Positions 30,286-38,236 of a DNA stretch of 62,550 nucleotides are shown piece by piece. The notes beneath the pieces are model-generated. The model was not told the origin of the DNA. It saw only the letters and a program-made list of their open reading frames with translations, and did not search any database. The position numbers and the translations under genes are program-made. Origin of the DNA: a virus; IMG/VR virus record IMGVR_UViG_3300042402_005680, positions 1-62,550 of that record; one strand, written 5' to 3'. Numbering within the stretch: position 1 is the first letter of the stretch; each line of letters starts with the position of its first letter.

Positions 30286-31397
30286 AAGGAATTTTAAAAA
30301 CATTAGCAATTATGATTACAATGGCTTGGGCTACGGTAGCGCAGGCCGGTATATTAGATGGTAAGTTTGGTACAGGTCAAATGTTTGACGTCCAGTACTA
30401 CTGGAGCGGAAACGATTTAGTTGCCAGTAGCTTCACGCGAGTGTTCTCTAGCACAGGCCAGTTAACTGTGCAGGACTATACAGATATGGATGCGAATAAT
30501 AGATACTTTGCATTTTTTAACTCAACTACACATCCAGGTGAGTACGGATTGGCTGTATATAATAGCGATGGTACAGTGAATAGAACACTTCATACTAGAG
30601 GAACTATTACTGCGATAGGTAATGATGCTATCTTTTATCTAGGCAGCGGATTTTATGGTACCGTGATACCGACAACTCAAGGATACGCTTTTGGAGACAG
30701 TGCTACGTTTACAGGGATGAACCAGTCGCCCACAGCCAGTGAGATAAGCAACTATAATGCAGGTACCACACCTCTTGCACCTGGTCAAAGCGGTGGTGGT
30801 GGGCCTACCCCCGTCTACATAAGTTCAATTACTACAGCTCAAACTACTACAAAAACTGCTGCTCTTGCAACTACTACAGGCAATAACGCTAACATTACTA
30901 TACTAGGAAACGATAACGAAGTGGATATTAGACAGTTAACAAATGGTAATTATTTAGATCTCAGTATAGACGGAGACGAGAATATTGTAGACATAGAACA
31001 AACTAGCACTACTCTAGCAAGACACTTCGCTGAGATAGATTTAATAGGAGATAATAACGAGTACACTATGCTACAAAGCGGAACTGCTAAAACAGCTTTT
31101 ATCTCTTCTGACGGCAATGAGAATATACTTAGCATTATCCAAAAAGACGGTGGAGAACACTACCTTAGCCTAAACAATATTGGAAATGAAGCTGAGATTA
31201 CAATTTTACAAGAGGGTGCAGGAAATCATAGTGCAACTCTAGAGCTTGAGAATGGCGGCGGAAACTGGGTATTTAACCTAACACAAAGTGGAGCTACTAA
31301 CTACTTATATAGCTTACCGCATAACCTTACCGACAATACAGTAGTTACGGGAATCTGTTATACTGGCACTTGTAGTATGACGATTGTACAACAATGA
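30282..31397 (+). CDS. Large curlin-repeat protein, 371 aa
   Basis: Signal peptide (first 22), a non-repeat domain to about residue 190 with aromatic strands, a Gly-rich linker (QSGGGGPTP), then five or six curlin repeats: ITILGNDNEVDIRQL, LSIDGDENIVDIEQT, NEYTMLQSGTAK, ENILSIIQKDGGEHYL, EAEITILQEGAGNHSATLEL and FNLTQSG. A single C-terminal Cys pair matches that of the smaller protein. Longer than CsgA (151 aa); the N-terminal domain may be an anchor or adhesin. Overlaps fecR by 4 bases. Confidence 0.83.
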   Translation: MKGILKTLAIMITMAWATVAQAGILDGKFGTGQMFDVQYYWSGNDLVASSFTRVFSSTGQLTVQDYTDMDANNRYFAFFNSTTHPGEYGLAVYNSDGTVNRTLHTRGTITAIGNDAIFYLGSGFYGTVIPTTQGYAFGDSATFTGMNQSPTASEISNYNAGTTPLAPGQSGGGGPTPVYISSITTAQTTTKTAALATTTGNNANITILGNDNEVDIRQLTNGNYLDLSIDGDENIVDIEQTSTTLARHFAEIDLIGDNNEYTMLQSGTAKTAFISSDGNENILSIIQKDGGEHYLSLNNIGNEAEITILQEGAGNHSATLELENGGGNWVFNLTQSGATNYLYSLPHNLTDNTVVTGICYTGTCSMTIVQQ

Positions 31398-31732
31398 ATT
31401 TTTTACTTAGTTTAGCTACTACTATGCATTTAGGTTTTGAGGGTGAGTACAATAGTATTCACCCTCATACTCGTTTTGAGAGTAATGATTATGCTATTGG
31501 TGCTTACTTAAACAGTGAAAATAATATTAGCCCTTACATCTCGTACAGCCTAAAAATGCAATCTTATAGTTTAGAATTAGGTTTAGTAGGAGGATATAAC
31601 ATTCCTGCAGTTCCCTTACTACGTTTAGGCAAATCTCTCTCTAAAGACGTAGATATTTTTATTACGCCAGGATTTGAGAATAACACAGAAAACCCCAAAA
31701 TAGTTTTGGGACTTGAATTTACATTGAGGTAA
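31394..31732 (+). CDS. Outer-membrane-like beta protein, 112 aa
   Basis: Alternating hydrophobic strands with HLGFEGEYNSIHPHTRFE, AIGAYLNSENNISPYISYSL and LELGLVGGYNIPAVPLLRLG. The terminal LGLEFTLR could be a barrel end. This family occurs in other phages and bacteria near surface-polymer genes. No clear signal peptide beyond a weak hydrophobic start. Not CsgE by sequence. Confidence 0.6.
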   Translation: MNFLLSLATTMHLGFEGEYNSIHPHTRFESNDYAIGAYLNSENNISPYISYSLKMQSYSLELGLVGGYNIPAVPLLRLGKSLSKDVDIFITPGFENNTENPKIVLGLEFTLR

Positions 31733-31734
31733 AG

Positions 31735-33768
31735 ATGATACAAAAAATACTAACCAGCGCCATTTGGAGTATCGTTACTCTAGCATTAATGGTCGGAATA
31801 GCCTATCTGAATCCGTCATTTATTGAAAGCGTAAAACTCCGATATTTTGACACTCTAATTACGTCAACTCCCAAAATAGAAAATAATATCTATACCGTAA
31901 ACATAGATGAAGCAGCTATTGAACAGTACGGTCAGTGGCCTTGGTCAAGAGATATATATGCCAATATTATAGAAGAACTTTACGCTAGAGAAGCTGGTTT
32001 AGTAGTTTGGAATATATTAATGTCCGAATACGACAGAAGCGGTAAAGATTCTTACTTAGGGGATACTTTAGCGCAGTATCCGGTAATACTAAATATACTA
32101 GGTGCAGAAGAATCTAAAAATTCTGCAATAAATCCCGGGGCTGCAATAATTAATTCTGAGTACCAAGATTTAATACTCTCCTATCCAGGAATTATTGCAA
32201 ATATTCCTGAGTTAGAAAACCTAGCTTCGGGTAGTGGTATTGTTAATACGCTACCAGAAATTGACGGGGTCACACGTCGTGTGCCGATGGTAATCTCCAG
32301 TGGGGGCACTCTGTATCCTAACCTTACTCTAGAAACACTTCGAGTTCTTGCTGGAGACCCAAGTTTTCAGATTAAGCTTTCTCCCCTTGGAGTTGACCGA
32401 CTGCGTATTCCTCAGTTTGGAGAAATACCAACTGACGAACTCGGACGCGTATGGGTCGATTGGAGTCAAAGTAGTAAAAGTGTTTCTCTCACTAATCTTC
32501 CTGATAGTTTTGGAGGTGCGATAGTTTATATAGCGCCCACTGCAGCAGGATTAAATAATCCTATTGCAACTGCTGCTGGAGGTGTTTGGCCTCATGAATT
32601 GCAGGCTGCACTTCTAGGTACAGTTTTTAATCAGAGTAATATTGAGCGTCCCGCTTGGGCATCAGGCGCAGAACTAATTTCATTAGTACTCGGGGGTATT
32701 CTCTTAATCTTCTCAGCACGCTGGACCTATTTAGGATTAGGAGTTTTTGTACTACTGCTTGCTAGCACTGTAGGCGGTAGCTGGTATGTTTTTGTGGAAT
32801 ATAAGTGGCTACTCGATGGTGTTACGCTTACGGCATCGTTCATTCTAATCGGTCTTGTACGATATGCTGTGAAGTTTATTTCAGAGTACCTACAAAAGTT
32901 AAAAATTAAAAAGCAGTTTGGCGGATATGTCTCTCCGCTTGTCATTGAACAGTTACAAAAAAACCCCGAGCTTGTCAGCCGGGGCATTAAACGCGATGTT
33001 TCTATTGTAATGACAGACTTACGAGGTTTTACACCACTAGGAGAGTCATATGGGGATGACGTCCACGGTCTCACACAGATTATGAATGACTATATGACTG
33101 CTATTTCACAACCTGTACTTGACGATGGAGGCACTATTATCAAGTATATTGGCGATGCAACTCTACACATTCATGGAGCGCCTCTCACTGATGAGCATCA
33201 TGCAAAGCACGCCGTTGCAACTACGTTGCGAATGATTAAAGCGGTCGAAGAGTTTAACACTGAGCTAGATGCTATCGGTAAACCACGAGTAGCAATGGGA
33301 GCAGGTATCAATACTGGCCCTGCTGTTATTGGCAATATCGGTTCTAAGACTCGATTTGGGTATGATATACTAGGAGATAGTGTTTCTACCGCGGCTCGAT
33401 TAGAGGGTCAGAGCAAGCCCTACGGAGTCAAGATTGTTATTGGTGAGAGCACCGCAGAGCTAGTACGAGATGACTATATCTTATTAGAACTCGATAAAAT
33501 TGCGGTAAAAGGCAAGACAATTGGACTACGCATGTATACCGTAGTTGCTGAAGGTAGTCCTGAAGCTGTTCAAAAGCACGAAGAGATGTTACAGCTCTAT
33601 CGCGCACGTGAGTTTAGCAAAGCTAGTGTCGCGTGTGTGCTGCTCAAAAATGAGTTTGGCGGTGAAATGCGTGACTACTATAAAATGTGGATGTCTCGCT
33701 GTGAAGAAATGCGAAACTCTAGTCTTCCCGAAGACTGGGATGGAATTTATCGAGCCACTTCTAAATAG
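31735..33768 (+). CDS. CHASE2-domain class III adenylate cyclase, membrane-bound
   Basis: 677 residues. A membrane helix at 8-26, then an extracytoplasmic CHASE2 sensor (about 30-310, with NIYTVNIDEAAIEQYGQWPW), then three membrane helices (about 312-385), then a class III cyclase domain from about 420. Catalytic metal residues are in VMTDLRGFTPLG and YIGDATLHIHG; substrate and transition-state segments in GYDILGDSVSTAARLEGQSK. The C-terminal helical part has MLQLYRAREFSKA. Full-length for the chromosomal family. It makes cAMP (or cGMP) in response to a periplasmic signal. The stop is followed directly by a convergent tRNA gene. Confidence 0.92.
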   Translation: MIQKILTSAIWSIVTLALMVGIAYLNPSFIESVKLRYFDTLITSTPKIENNIYTVNIDEAAIEQYGQWPWSRDIYANIIEELYAREAGLVVWNILMSEYDRSGKDSYLGDTLAQYPVILNILGAEESKNSAINPGAAIINSEYQDLILSYPGIIANIPELENLASGSGIVNTLPEIDGVTRRVPMVISSGGTLYPNLTLETLRVLAGDPSFQIKLSPLGVDRLRIPQFGEIPTDELGRVWVDWSQSSKSVSLTNLPDSFGGAIVYIAPTAAGLNNPIATAAGGVWPHELQAALLGTVFNQSNIERPAWASGAELISLVLGGILLIFSARWTYLGLGVFVLLLASTVGGSWYVFVEYKWLLDGVTLTASFILIGLVRYAVKFISEYLQKLKIKKQFGGYVSPLVIEQLQKNPELVSRGIKRDVSIVMTDLRGFTPLGESYGDDVHGLTQIMNDYMTAISQPVLDDGGTIIKYIGDATLHIHGAPLTDEHHAKHAVATTLRMIKAVEEFNTELDAIGKPRVAMGAGINTGPAVIGNIGSKTRFGYDILGDSVSTAARLEGQSKPYGVKIVIGESTAELVRDDYILLELDKIAVKGKTIGLRMYTVVAEGSPEAVQKHEEMLQLYRAREFSKASVACVLLKNEFGGEMRDYYKMWMSRCEEMRNSSLPEDWDGIYRATSK

Positions 33769-33845
33769 TGGAGCCTCTGGCAGGATTCGAACCCACAACC
33801 CTCGCGTTCGAAGCGCGATGCTCTATCCAGTTGAGCTACAGAGGC
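33769..33845 (-). tRNA. tRNA-Arg (TCG)
   Basis: Anticodon loop CTTCGAA in a CGCG stem, T loop TTCGAAT, CCA encoded. Its 3' end touches the stop of the cyclase gene. Confidence 0.94.
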
Positions 33846-33849
33846 AATT

Positions 33850-33927
33850 TGGTAGGGCATACGGGTTTCGAACCCGTTATCTCCGCCTTGAAAGGGCGGC
33901 GACCATCGCCAAGTAGTCCTATGCCCC
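33850..33927 (-). tRNA. tRNA-Glu (TTC)
   Basis: Anticodon loop CTTTCAA, T arm CGGG-TTTCGAAA-like, acceptor GGGGCAT/ATGCCCT, CCA encoded. Confidence 0.92.
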
Positions 33928-33932
33928 AAAAT

Positions 33933-34010
33933 TGGTTGTCCCTGATAGATTCGAACTATCGACCCCAGTCTTATCAGGACTGTGCTCTAACCAACTGAGC
34001 TAAGGGACAA
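33933..34010 (-). tRNA. tRNA-Ile (GAT)
   Basis: Anticodon loop CTGATAA in CAGTC/GACTG, acceptor TTGTCCC/GGGACAA, CCA encoded. Confidence 0.94.
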
Positions 34011-34014
34011 TATG

Positions 34015-34090
34015 TGGTGCCTGAGGTTTGAATCGAACGAACATCTCCTGCTCTTCAGGCAGGCGCTAAGACCACATCAGCTACTCAGGC
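34015..34090 (-). tRNA. tRNA-Phe (GAA)
   Basis: Anticodon loop CTGAAGA in CCTGC/GCAGG, acceptor GCCTGAG/CTCAGGC, CCA encoded. Confidence 0.92.
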
Positions 34091-34095
34091 GTTAT

Positions 34096-34171
34096 TGGTG
34101 AACCGGGTGGGAGTCGAACCCACGTTGACACGGATTAAAAGTCCATCGCTAAACCGCTCAGCTACCGGTCC
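34096..34171 (-). tRNA. tRNA-Lys (TTT)
   Basis: Anticodon loop CTTTTAA, acceptor GGACCGG/CCGGTTC, CCA encoded. Its first base is the last base of the upstream gene's stop. Confidence 0.93.
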
Positions 34172-34392
34172 TAAAAAGGAATTTCTTCGTCTTCGGGCTG
34201 ATCACCATACAACTCATCCCACTCTTCGTCGGTCATACCCGTCAAGATAAACTCTCTAGCACTGGCCGAGAGCTGGGGAAAGGCATATTGAATTAGCACC
34301 CCGCTTTTCCAAGCATCAATCTGTTCCTGGGTGATAGGCAAATCACGTCCACGAGTTTCACCAGTAAACGGAGAGGTACGAACAACAATCAT
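34171..34392 (-). CDS. Conserved hypothetical protein, 73 aa
   Basis: Reads TSPFTGETRGRDLPITQEQI...FPQLSASAREFILTGMTDEEWDELYG, a pattern I associate with a widespread small phage/bacterial protein of unknown function. Acidic C terminus. Stop directly abuts tRNA-Lys; start overlaps the previous gene by four bases. Confidence 0.7.
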   Translation of the reverse strand: MIVVRTSPFTGETRGRDLPITQEQIDAWKSGVLIQYAFPQLSASAREFILTGMTDEEWDELYGDQPEDEEIPF

Positions 34393-34643
34393 TTCTGATA
34401 TCCTACATTTTTGAGCATACGAGAGGTGGAAGTGTTAAGAAGGATTTCTGCACGAGGATAGAAGCACTCTTTTAAAGTAGACGATGACTGGATGAGTTTG
34501 CGTTTATACTGTCGCTTAAACCGAGCGTTCCAATCTAGCACAGTTTGCTTATCTTCATGTTTATAAACGAGCCACCACCACTCTCGACGAGTGTTTGGAA
34601 TTTCATCACAGTCAGTTCCGTGCGTTTCGTATAAGTAGTACAT
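34389..34643 (-). CDS. Hypothetical protein, 84 aa
   Basis: Trp-rich N-terminal half (RREWWWLVYKHEDK), then a basic stretch (RFKRQYKRKLI). No family recognised. Confidence 0.55.
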   Translation of the reverse strand: MYYLYETHGTDCDEIPNTRREWWWLVYKHEDKQTVLDWNARFKRQYKRKLIQSSSTLKECFYPRAEILLNTSTSRMLKNVGYQK

Positions 34644-34658
34644 CTATACCTCATAGTT

Positions 34659-34742
34659 TGGTGGGAGTGAAGGGAATCGAACCCAACATGAGTTTCCTCG
34701 ACGGAGTTACAGTCCGCTGCCTCACCTTGAGGCGTCACTCCC
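34659..34742 (-). tRNA. tRNA-Tyr (GTA)
   Basis: Class II tRNA with long variable arm, anticodon loop CTGTAAC, acceptor GGGAGTG/CACTCCC, CCA encoded. Confidence 0.93.
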
Positions 34743-34750
34743 AATAAGCT

Positions 34751-34779
34751 AATATCGCATATTACTAAGTATTGAGCAA
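34751..34779 (-). promoter_or_regulatory. Promoter in front of tRNA-Tyr
   Basis: Minus strand TTGCTC, 17 bases, GATATT, between tRNA-Met and tRNA-Tyr. Confidence 0.6.
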
Positions 34780-34788
34780 GGCTGATGT

Positions 34789-34863
34789 TGGTAGTGCTAG
34801 TAGGACTCGAACCTACGACTTACAGAATATGAGTCTGCTGTTCTACCAGCTGAACTATAGCAC
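34789..34863 (-). tRNA. tRNA-Met (CAT), elongator-like
   Basis: Anticodon loop CTCATAT, acceptor GTGCTAT/GTAGCAC-type stem, T loop TTCGAGT, CCA encoded. Overlaps the stop of the 34855-35274 gene. Confidence 0.88.
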
Positions 34864-35274
34864 TCCGAGAACCTCGTATCCGTCTAACTGAGATTTGTAG
34901 TGTTGATGTGGACCAAGATAGTAATAATCAAATCCACGAGACTTATAAAGCGCACACTCGTGATAGTTAGCAATCCACCCTAACTGAAGGCTAGGATTGT
35001 GATAGGTCCAGGCGAATTGATACCCCCGCACACTGTTACTGTCTAGAAGCTGTACTAGAGTGAAAGCTTCTAGCACTCCATCATCGTAGTATCCAACTGT
35101 CTCCGCGTTATCAATATCAAAGTCAAAAAGTGGTTCCACTGAAAGAAACTGTTTATGCGCACAGTATCTAGCATAGATGTCTCGTAACTGTGACTTATTT
35201 GGGTTAGTGATGATTCGAGCCTGTGAGTAGAGAGGATAGTTTGTGCGGCTCAGCACTACTCTACCGTACTTCAT
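34855..35274 (-). CDS. GNAT-like acyltransferase, 139 aa
   Basis: The C-terminal half (HECALYKSRGFDYYYLGPHQ then YKSQLDGYE) matches the acyl-CoA-binding end of GNAT folds such as arginyl-tRNA-protein transferase-like and acetyltransferase-like enzymes. The middle has YYDDGVLEAFTLVQLL, a central strand. Substrate unknown. Neighbouring sugar and methyl-transfer genes make glycan or small-molecule acylation possible. Confidence 0.55.
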   Translation of the reverse strand: MKYGRVVLSRTNYPLYSQARIITNPNKSQLRDIYARYCAHKQFLSVEPLFDFDIDNAETVGYYDDGVLEAFTLVQLLDSNSVRGYQFAWTYHNPSLQLGWIANYHECALYKSRGFDYYYLGPHQHYKSQLDGYEVLGVL

Positions 35275-35939
35275 CGTACGAAGAACCCAAGTCTAACTTC
35301 GTTAGAATACGGATTAACGTCAGACATATCAGTAGAATTTGGAATAAATCGATAACCTTTAGTGTATAGATTTATTAGTTGTTGTCCATCAGATTTCCAG
35401 ACTGGAATATACTCATTGTATTGTGAGTAGATGGACCCATCAGGATTGCCCGATGCACGTAGATGAATCTCTATTGGCTTATCACCTTTAAACTCAATAT
35501 TTATATATCGTACGTCTGAGAGTACGTTTAATATAGCAGGAACCGGTGGAACATACTCACTACGAGTCCAGCGAGTAAACTTAGTTAAATTCTCGGTAGA
35601 GTTTGTTCCCTGCCAACAAGAAAGAGGTTTCCAAAGTGGCCGAACACCATGATAAAACTCATACGTGGCGCTATAGTGAGGCGCGTCAAAGTACTCACAC
35701 CAAAAATATCCCGGAGGGACGGAACTACGATCTCCCGCTTCAATATATTGCAGCCGAGCCCCTAGACCCATACCAGCTAAGTTATAAATCGGACGAACAA
35801 TATAGTTATCACTGCGAGGAGGAGGATAACCTCCTGGACCACATAGGTAGTTAAGACAATTAGCTAGATAGAGTTTATTAAACCAAAGTCTGTGTTGAGG
35901 ATATCTATCCCAAAGCTCCCACTCGTCTAAGTCTTCCAA
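35271..35939 (-). CDS. Conserved phage protein, 222 aa
   Basis: Contains VRPIYNLAGMGLGARLQYIE and PPGYFWCEYFDAPHYSATYE, a pattern seen in uncharacterised proteins of T4-like marine phages; some relatives have an ATP-grasp-like layout. Overlaps the GNAT-like gene by four bases, so the two may act together. Confidence 0.6.
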   Translation of the reverse strand: MEDLDEWELWDRYPQHRLWFNKLYLANCLNYLCGPGGYPPPRSDNYIVRPIYNLAGMGLGARLQYIEAGDRSSVPPGYFWCEYFDAPHYSATYEFYHGVRPLWKPLSCWQGTNSTENLTKFTRWTRSEYVPPVPAILNVLSDVRYINIEFKGDKPIEIHLRASGNPDGSIYSQYNEYIPVWKSDGQQLINLYTKGYRFIPNSTDMSDVNPYSNEVRLGFFVR

Positions 35940-35953
35940 ACATACTCTCCTTT

Positions 35954-36037
35954 TGGAGGTCGGTGCGTGAATCGAACACGCTACTTTTCAGTGCTATGGA
36001 GTTGCAGTCCATCCCCTTACCATCCGGGCCACCGACC
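35954..36037 (-). tRNA. tRNA-Cys (GCA)
   Basis: Anticodon loop CTGCAAC in TGGA/TCCA, acceptor GGTCGGT/ACCGACC, CCA encoded. The variable region is enlarged for Cys. Confidence 0.9.
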
Positions 36038-36043
36038 ATGAAA

Positions 36044-36073
36044 AAACCCCTCCAGTGATACTGAGAGGGGTTT
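36044..36073 (-). terminator. Terminator within the tRNA cluster
   Basis: 9-bp stem AAACCCCTC/GAGGGGTTT followed on the minus strand by TTTTTTC. It ends transcripts arriving from tRNA-Val and the 15-codon frame. Confidence 0.85.
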
Positions 36074-36175
36074 AGCGTTTGCATAAACAATACTAAACTG
36101 CTCCCAGCCCTAATAGCTGTGATACATCTCAATAAAAGTTTTGCAAATAGTACGCATTGTTTTCTCTCTATACTA

Positions 36176-36250
36176 TGGTGCGCAGGGAGGGACTCGAACC
36201 CCCGACAGCTTGCGTGTAAAGCAAGAGTTCTACCGCTGAACTACCCGCGC
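36176..36250 (-). tRNA. tRNA-Val (TAC)
   Basis: Anticodon loop TTTACAC in CTTGC/GCAAG, acceptor GCGCGGG/CCTGCGC-type, CCA encoded. Confidence 0.93.
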
Positions 36251-36256
36251 AAAAAA

Positions 36257-36333
36257 TGGCGACCTATGCCGGGCTCGAACCGGCGATTTCCTGCGTGACA
36301 GGCAGGCGTCTTAAACCACTCGACTAATAGGCC
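36257..36333 (-). tRNA. tRN​A-Asp (GTC)
   Basis: Anticodon loop CTGTCAC in CCTGC/GCAGG, acceptor GGCCTAT/ATAGGTC, CCA encoded. Confidence 0.93.
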
Positions 36334-36465
36334 TTACTTTAACATTCCAGCTGCAGCCCCTATGAATACGGCTGCAGCTCCTGATACTAGTACTGGGTCA
36401 GACTGTACTAACTTACGTTCTTCCGCGCAACCGGCTAAAGCCAAAAGCACTAATAGCGCTCTCAT
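36334..36465 (-). CDS. Small lipoprotein, 43 aa
   Basis: ATG at 36465 overlaps the stop of the gene upstream. Lipobox LVLLALAGCAEE (Cys at residue 13), then a Gly/Ala-rich helix (SGAAAVFIGAAAGML). A typical small entericidin-like or spanin-like outer-membrane lipoprotein; function unknown. Confidence 0.65.
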   Translation of the reverse strand: MRALLVLLALAGCAEERKLVQSDPVLVSGAAAVFIGAAAGMLK

Positions 36466-36902
36466 TTTACAAAATCAACGTTATAGCGTTTACCGTCAAT
36501 CCTAAAAGAGGCAGTTGAATGGCTATACTGCTGTACGCGTTCGTCTCTATATCGAACAACTTCAGAACATTGACGCTCGGTACGATAACCTACAATTTCA
36601 TTACGCGTGCTGCGAGAGGCAGCATCCGCACCTGCAATCGCGCCGAGAACGGTCATTGCGTCTTTGCCTTTACCCTCTCCAAACTGATTACCTAAAAGAC
36701 CGCCAATAATAGCGCCAGCTACAGCATCACCTGTTGAAGCAGGTTTTTGAGCATAGACGGGAACCTCTACATTCTGACACTCTGTTGCACTAACAGGAAT
36801 AGAAACTGTTTTTGTGGTATAGTGGTCTGTAATTGTAGCAGTAATTGATTGACTATCAGCAATAGTTGGAAAGAACATTGCAAAGACAATTACATATTTC
36901 AC
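36462..36902 (-). CDS. Glycine-zipper 2TM-domain envelope protein, 146 aa
   Basis: Signal peptide at the start. The central GDAVAGAIIGGLLGNQFGEG...AMTVLGAIAGADA is the glycine-zipper pair of the 17-kDa/SlyB-like family. Flanking Cys (ECQ, RQC) could form a disulfide. Followed by a coupled lipoprotein gene, so it is an envelope pair. Confidence 0.8.
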   Translation of the reverse strand: MKYVIVFAMFFPTIADSQSITATITDHYTTKTVSIPVSATECQNVEVPVYAQKPASTGDAVAGAIIGGLLGNQFGEGKGKDAMTVLGAIAGADAASRSTRNEIVGYRTERQCSEVVRYRDERVQQYSHSTASFRIDGKRYNVDFVK

Positions 36903-36921
36903 GGCATTTCTCCAGTATGGG

Positions 36922-37012
36922 TGGCGGAACGTATTGGATTCGAACCAATGGTACCCTATTCAGGTACGACGGTTTAGCAAACCGCTGCCTTAAACCTCTC
37001 GGCCAACGCTCC
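36922..37012 (-). tRNA. tRNA-Ser (GCT)
   Basis: Class II with long variable arm (GTACC...GGTAC), anticodon loop TTGCTAA, CCA encoded. Confidence 0.93.
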
Positions 37013-37573
37013 TTATTTCTTAGCTAGAATACTCAAACCCCAATTATGTGTAAAGTGTTCTTTTAAATACCAGTCAGGATTTGTTTCTAAGAATTCTAGA
37101 ACAGCTGGACCTAATCCCTTGTATCTAACTCCGTTAGCATCGTATTTTTGGCCGTGCATATCTTCTCCAAACTCTTGAAAAAATTCAGTGTCGTGAAGAA
37201 CGATATACTTACGAACCTTAGAACCATGAAGTGCAAGCTCTTGTTTTAGCTGGTCATAGTAGTGTGCTGTGTCAATAAAGAGTAGGTCAGTTTCTTCAAT
37301 GGAGACATCTAACACATCAGCTTTAATAAAAGTTAGCTCTACATTATGAGCCTTGGCATACTCTTGTGCTTGTGTCAACCTATCTACAGGAGGGTCGGCA
37401 ATATCATAGAGAACTAATTTTTGTGGGTAGGATTCTAGCCAAGCCCACACCGAAACTACGTTTCGCACTCCCATCTCTGTAATATGCTTACAGTGTTTAG
37501 CATAGTCATGCATAACTTGCAAGTGTTCGTTAATATCACCGGGAGTTGAGATTAAAAGTTTAAGTTCTGACAT
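37013..37573 (-). CDS. SAM-dependent methyltransferase-like (Methyltransf_24 type), 186 aa
   Basis: Class I fold in compact form: TEMGVRNVVSVWAWL replaces the usual E-x-G-x-x-x-G-x-S motif I, then KLVLYDIADP, LTFIKADVLDV, LLFIDTAHYYDQLKQEL (acidic D-x-x-H-x-Y motif of cephalosporin-hydroxylase/macrocin-O-methyltransferase relatives), and YIVLHDTEFF. It would methylate a sugar or antibiotic-like substrate. Abuts tRNA-Ser. Confidence 0.75.
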   Translation of the reverse strand: MSELKLLISTPGDINEHLQVMHDYAKHCKHITEMGVRNVVSVWAWLESYPQKLVLYDIADPPVDRLTQAQEYAKAHNVELTFIKADVLDVSIEETDLLFIDTAHYYDQLKQELALHGSKVRKYIVLHDTEFFQEFGEDMHGQKYDANGVRYKGLGPAVLEFLETNPDWYLKEHFTHNWGLSILAKK

Positions 37574-37590
37574 ATGGGTTCCTATCTTTA

Positions 37591-37682
37591 TGGCGGGCAG
37601 AGAGGGATTCGAACCCCCGGAACGCTCTCACGTTCGTCGGTTTTCAAGACCGATGTAATAAACCAGACTCTACCATCTACCC
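37591..37682 (-). tRNA. tRNA-Ser (TGA)
   Basis: Class II, anticodon loop CTTGAAA in TCGGT/ACCGA, variable arm AACG..CGTT, acceptor GGGTAGA/TCTGCCC, CCA encoded. D arm is atypical. Confidence 0.88.
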
Positions 37683-37970
37683 TTTATTTTGCATTTTAGC
37701 AAGTTGTTTTTGAAGTCTGCCAATGGTAGCTAGCAACTTCAATTTTTCCTGTTGTAGCACAAAGTTTTTTACTTGTAAATTAATAGTGCTAGCCAGGCAT
37801 ACAATATCTTTATTCTCGTGTGACGCTTTTAGAAACCCTTTATATACCGCTACAGCTAAAGTTTTATAAACCTCGTCTTCGTCAACCTCTATCATACCAA
37901 AATCTGTGGGTTCTATATCAGCAGCTCTAGCTAGATTAATCAGTTGTTCAAGAGTTAGTTTTGTAGTCAC
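37677..37970 (-). CDS. Hypothetical protein, 97 aa
   Basis: Soluble helical protein with a C-terminal coiled-coil segment (LQQEKLKLLATIGRLQKQLA). Its stop lies in the first bases of tRNA-Ser(TGA). Confidence 0.55.
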   Translation of the reverse strand: MTTKLTLEQLINLARAADIEPTDFGMIEVDEDEVYKTLAVAVYKGFLKASHENKDIVCLASTINLQVKNFVLQQEKLKLLATIGRLQKQLAKMQNKG

Positions 37971-37986
37971 ACAAATTCTCCTTTTT

Positions 37987-38063
37987 TGGCTCCCCCGGCT
38001 GGACTCGAACCAGCGACACTCTGATTAACAGTCAGATGCTACTACCAACTGAGCTACAGGGGA
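37987..38063 (-). tRNA. tRNA-Asn (GTT)
   Basis: Anticodon loop CTGTTAA in TCTGA/TCAGA, T loop TTCGAGT, CCA encoded. Confidence 0.94.
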
Positions 38064-38236
38064 ACTGTATTTTTACGATAATCTTCATATGTGAGGTAGA
38101 TAAACATGCCAATAAATAACCCTAACATATTAAACTGCAGCAGTCCAGCAGAAATTAAATCTGCACAGAGGGCGCACGCTAAATAGTCGTACCATTTTAG
38201 AGGTTGTCCATGCGGAGAAATATGTGGTTTTTCCAT
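38054..38236 (-). CDS. Membrane protein, 60 aa
   Basis: Two membrane helices (YLACALCADLISAGLL and MLGLFIGMFIYLTY). Its end runs 10 bases into tRNA-Asn and its start overlaps the wall hydrolase gene by 40 bases. Confidence 0.5.
   Translation of the reverse strand: MEKPHISPHGQPLKWYDYLACALCADLISAGLLQFNMLGLFIGMFIYLTYEDYRKNTVPL

Noticed and set aside
31394-31732. CsgE
   Set aside because: Position in the island fits, but the sequence is a beta-rich outer-membrane-like protein without the CsgE pattern.
33545-33998. Plus- and minus-strand frames over the tRNA-Arg/Glu/Ile region with GFEPTTLAFEARC-like text
   Set aside because: These are the well-known false translations of T-arm and anticodon sequence (GTGFEPV-type), not genes.
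36090-36150. 15-codon minus-strand frame (MRTICKTFIEMYHSY)
   Set aside because: Has a weak ribosome site but is too short to support as a gene; the terminator at 36044-36073 follows it.
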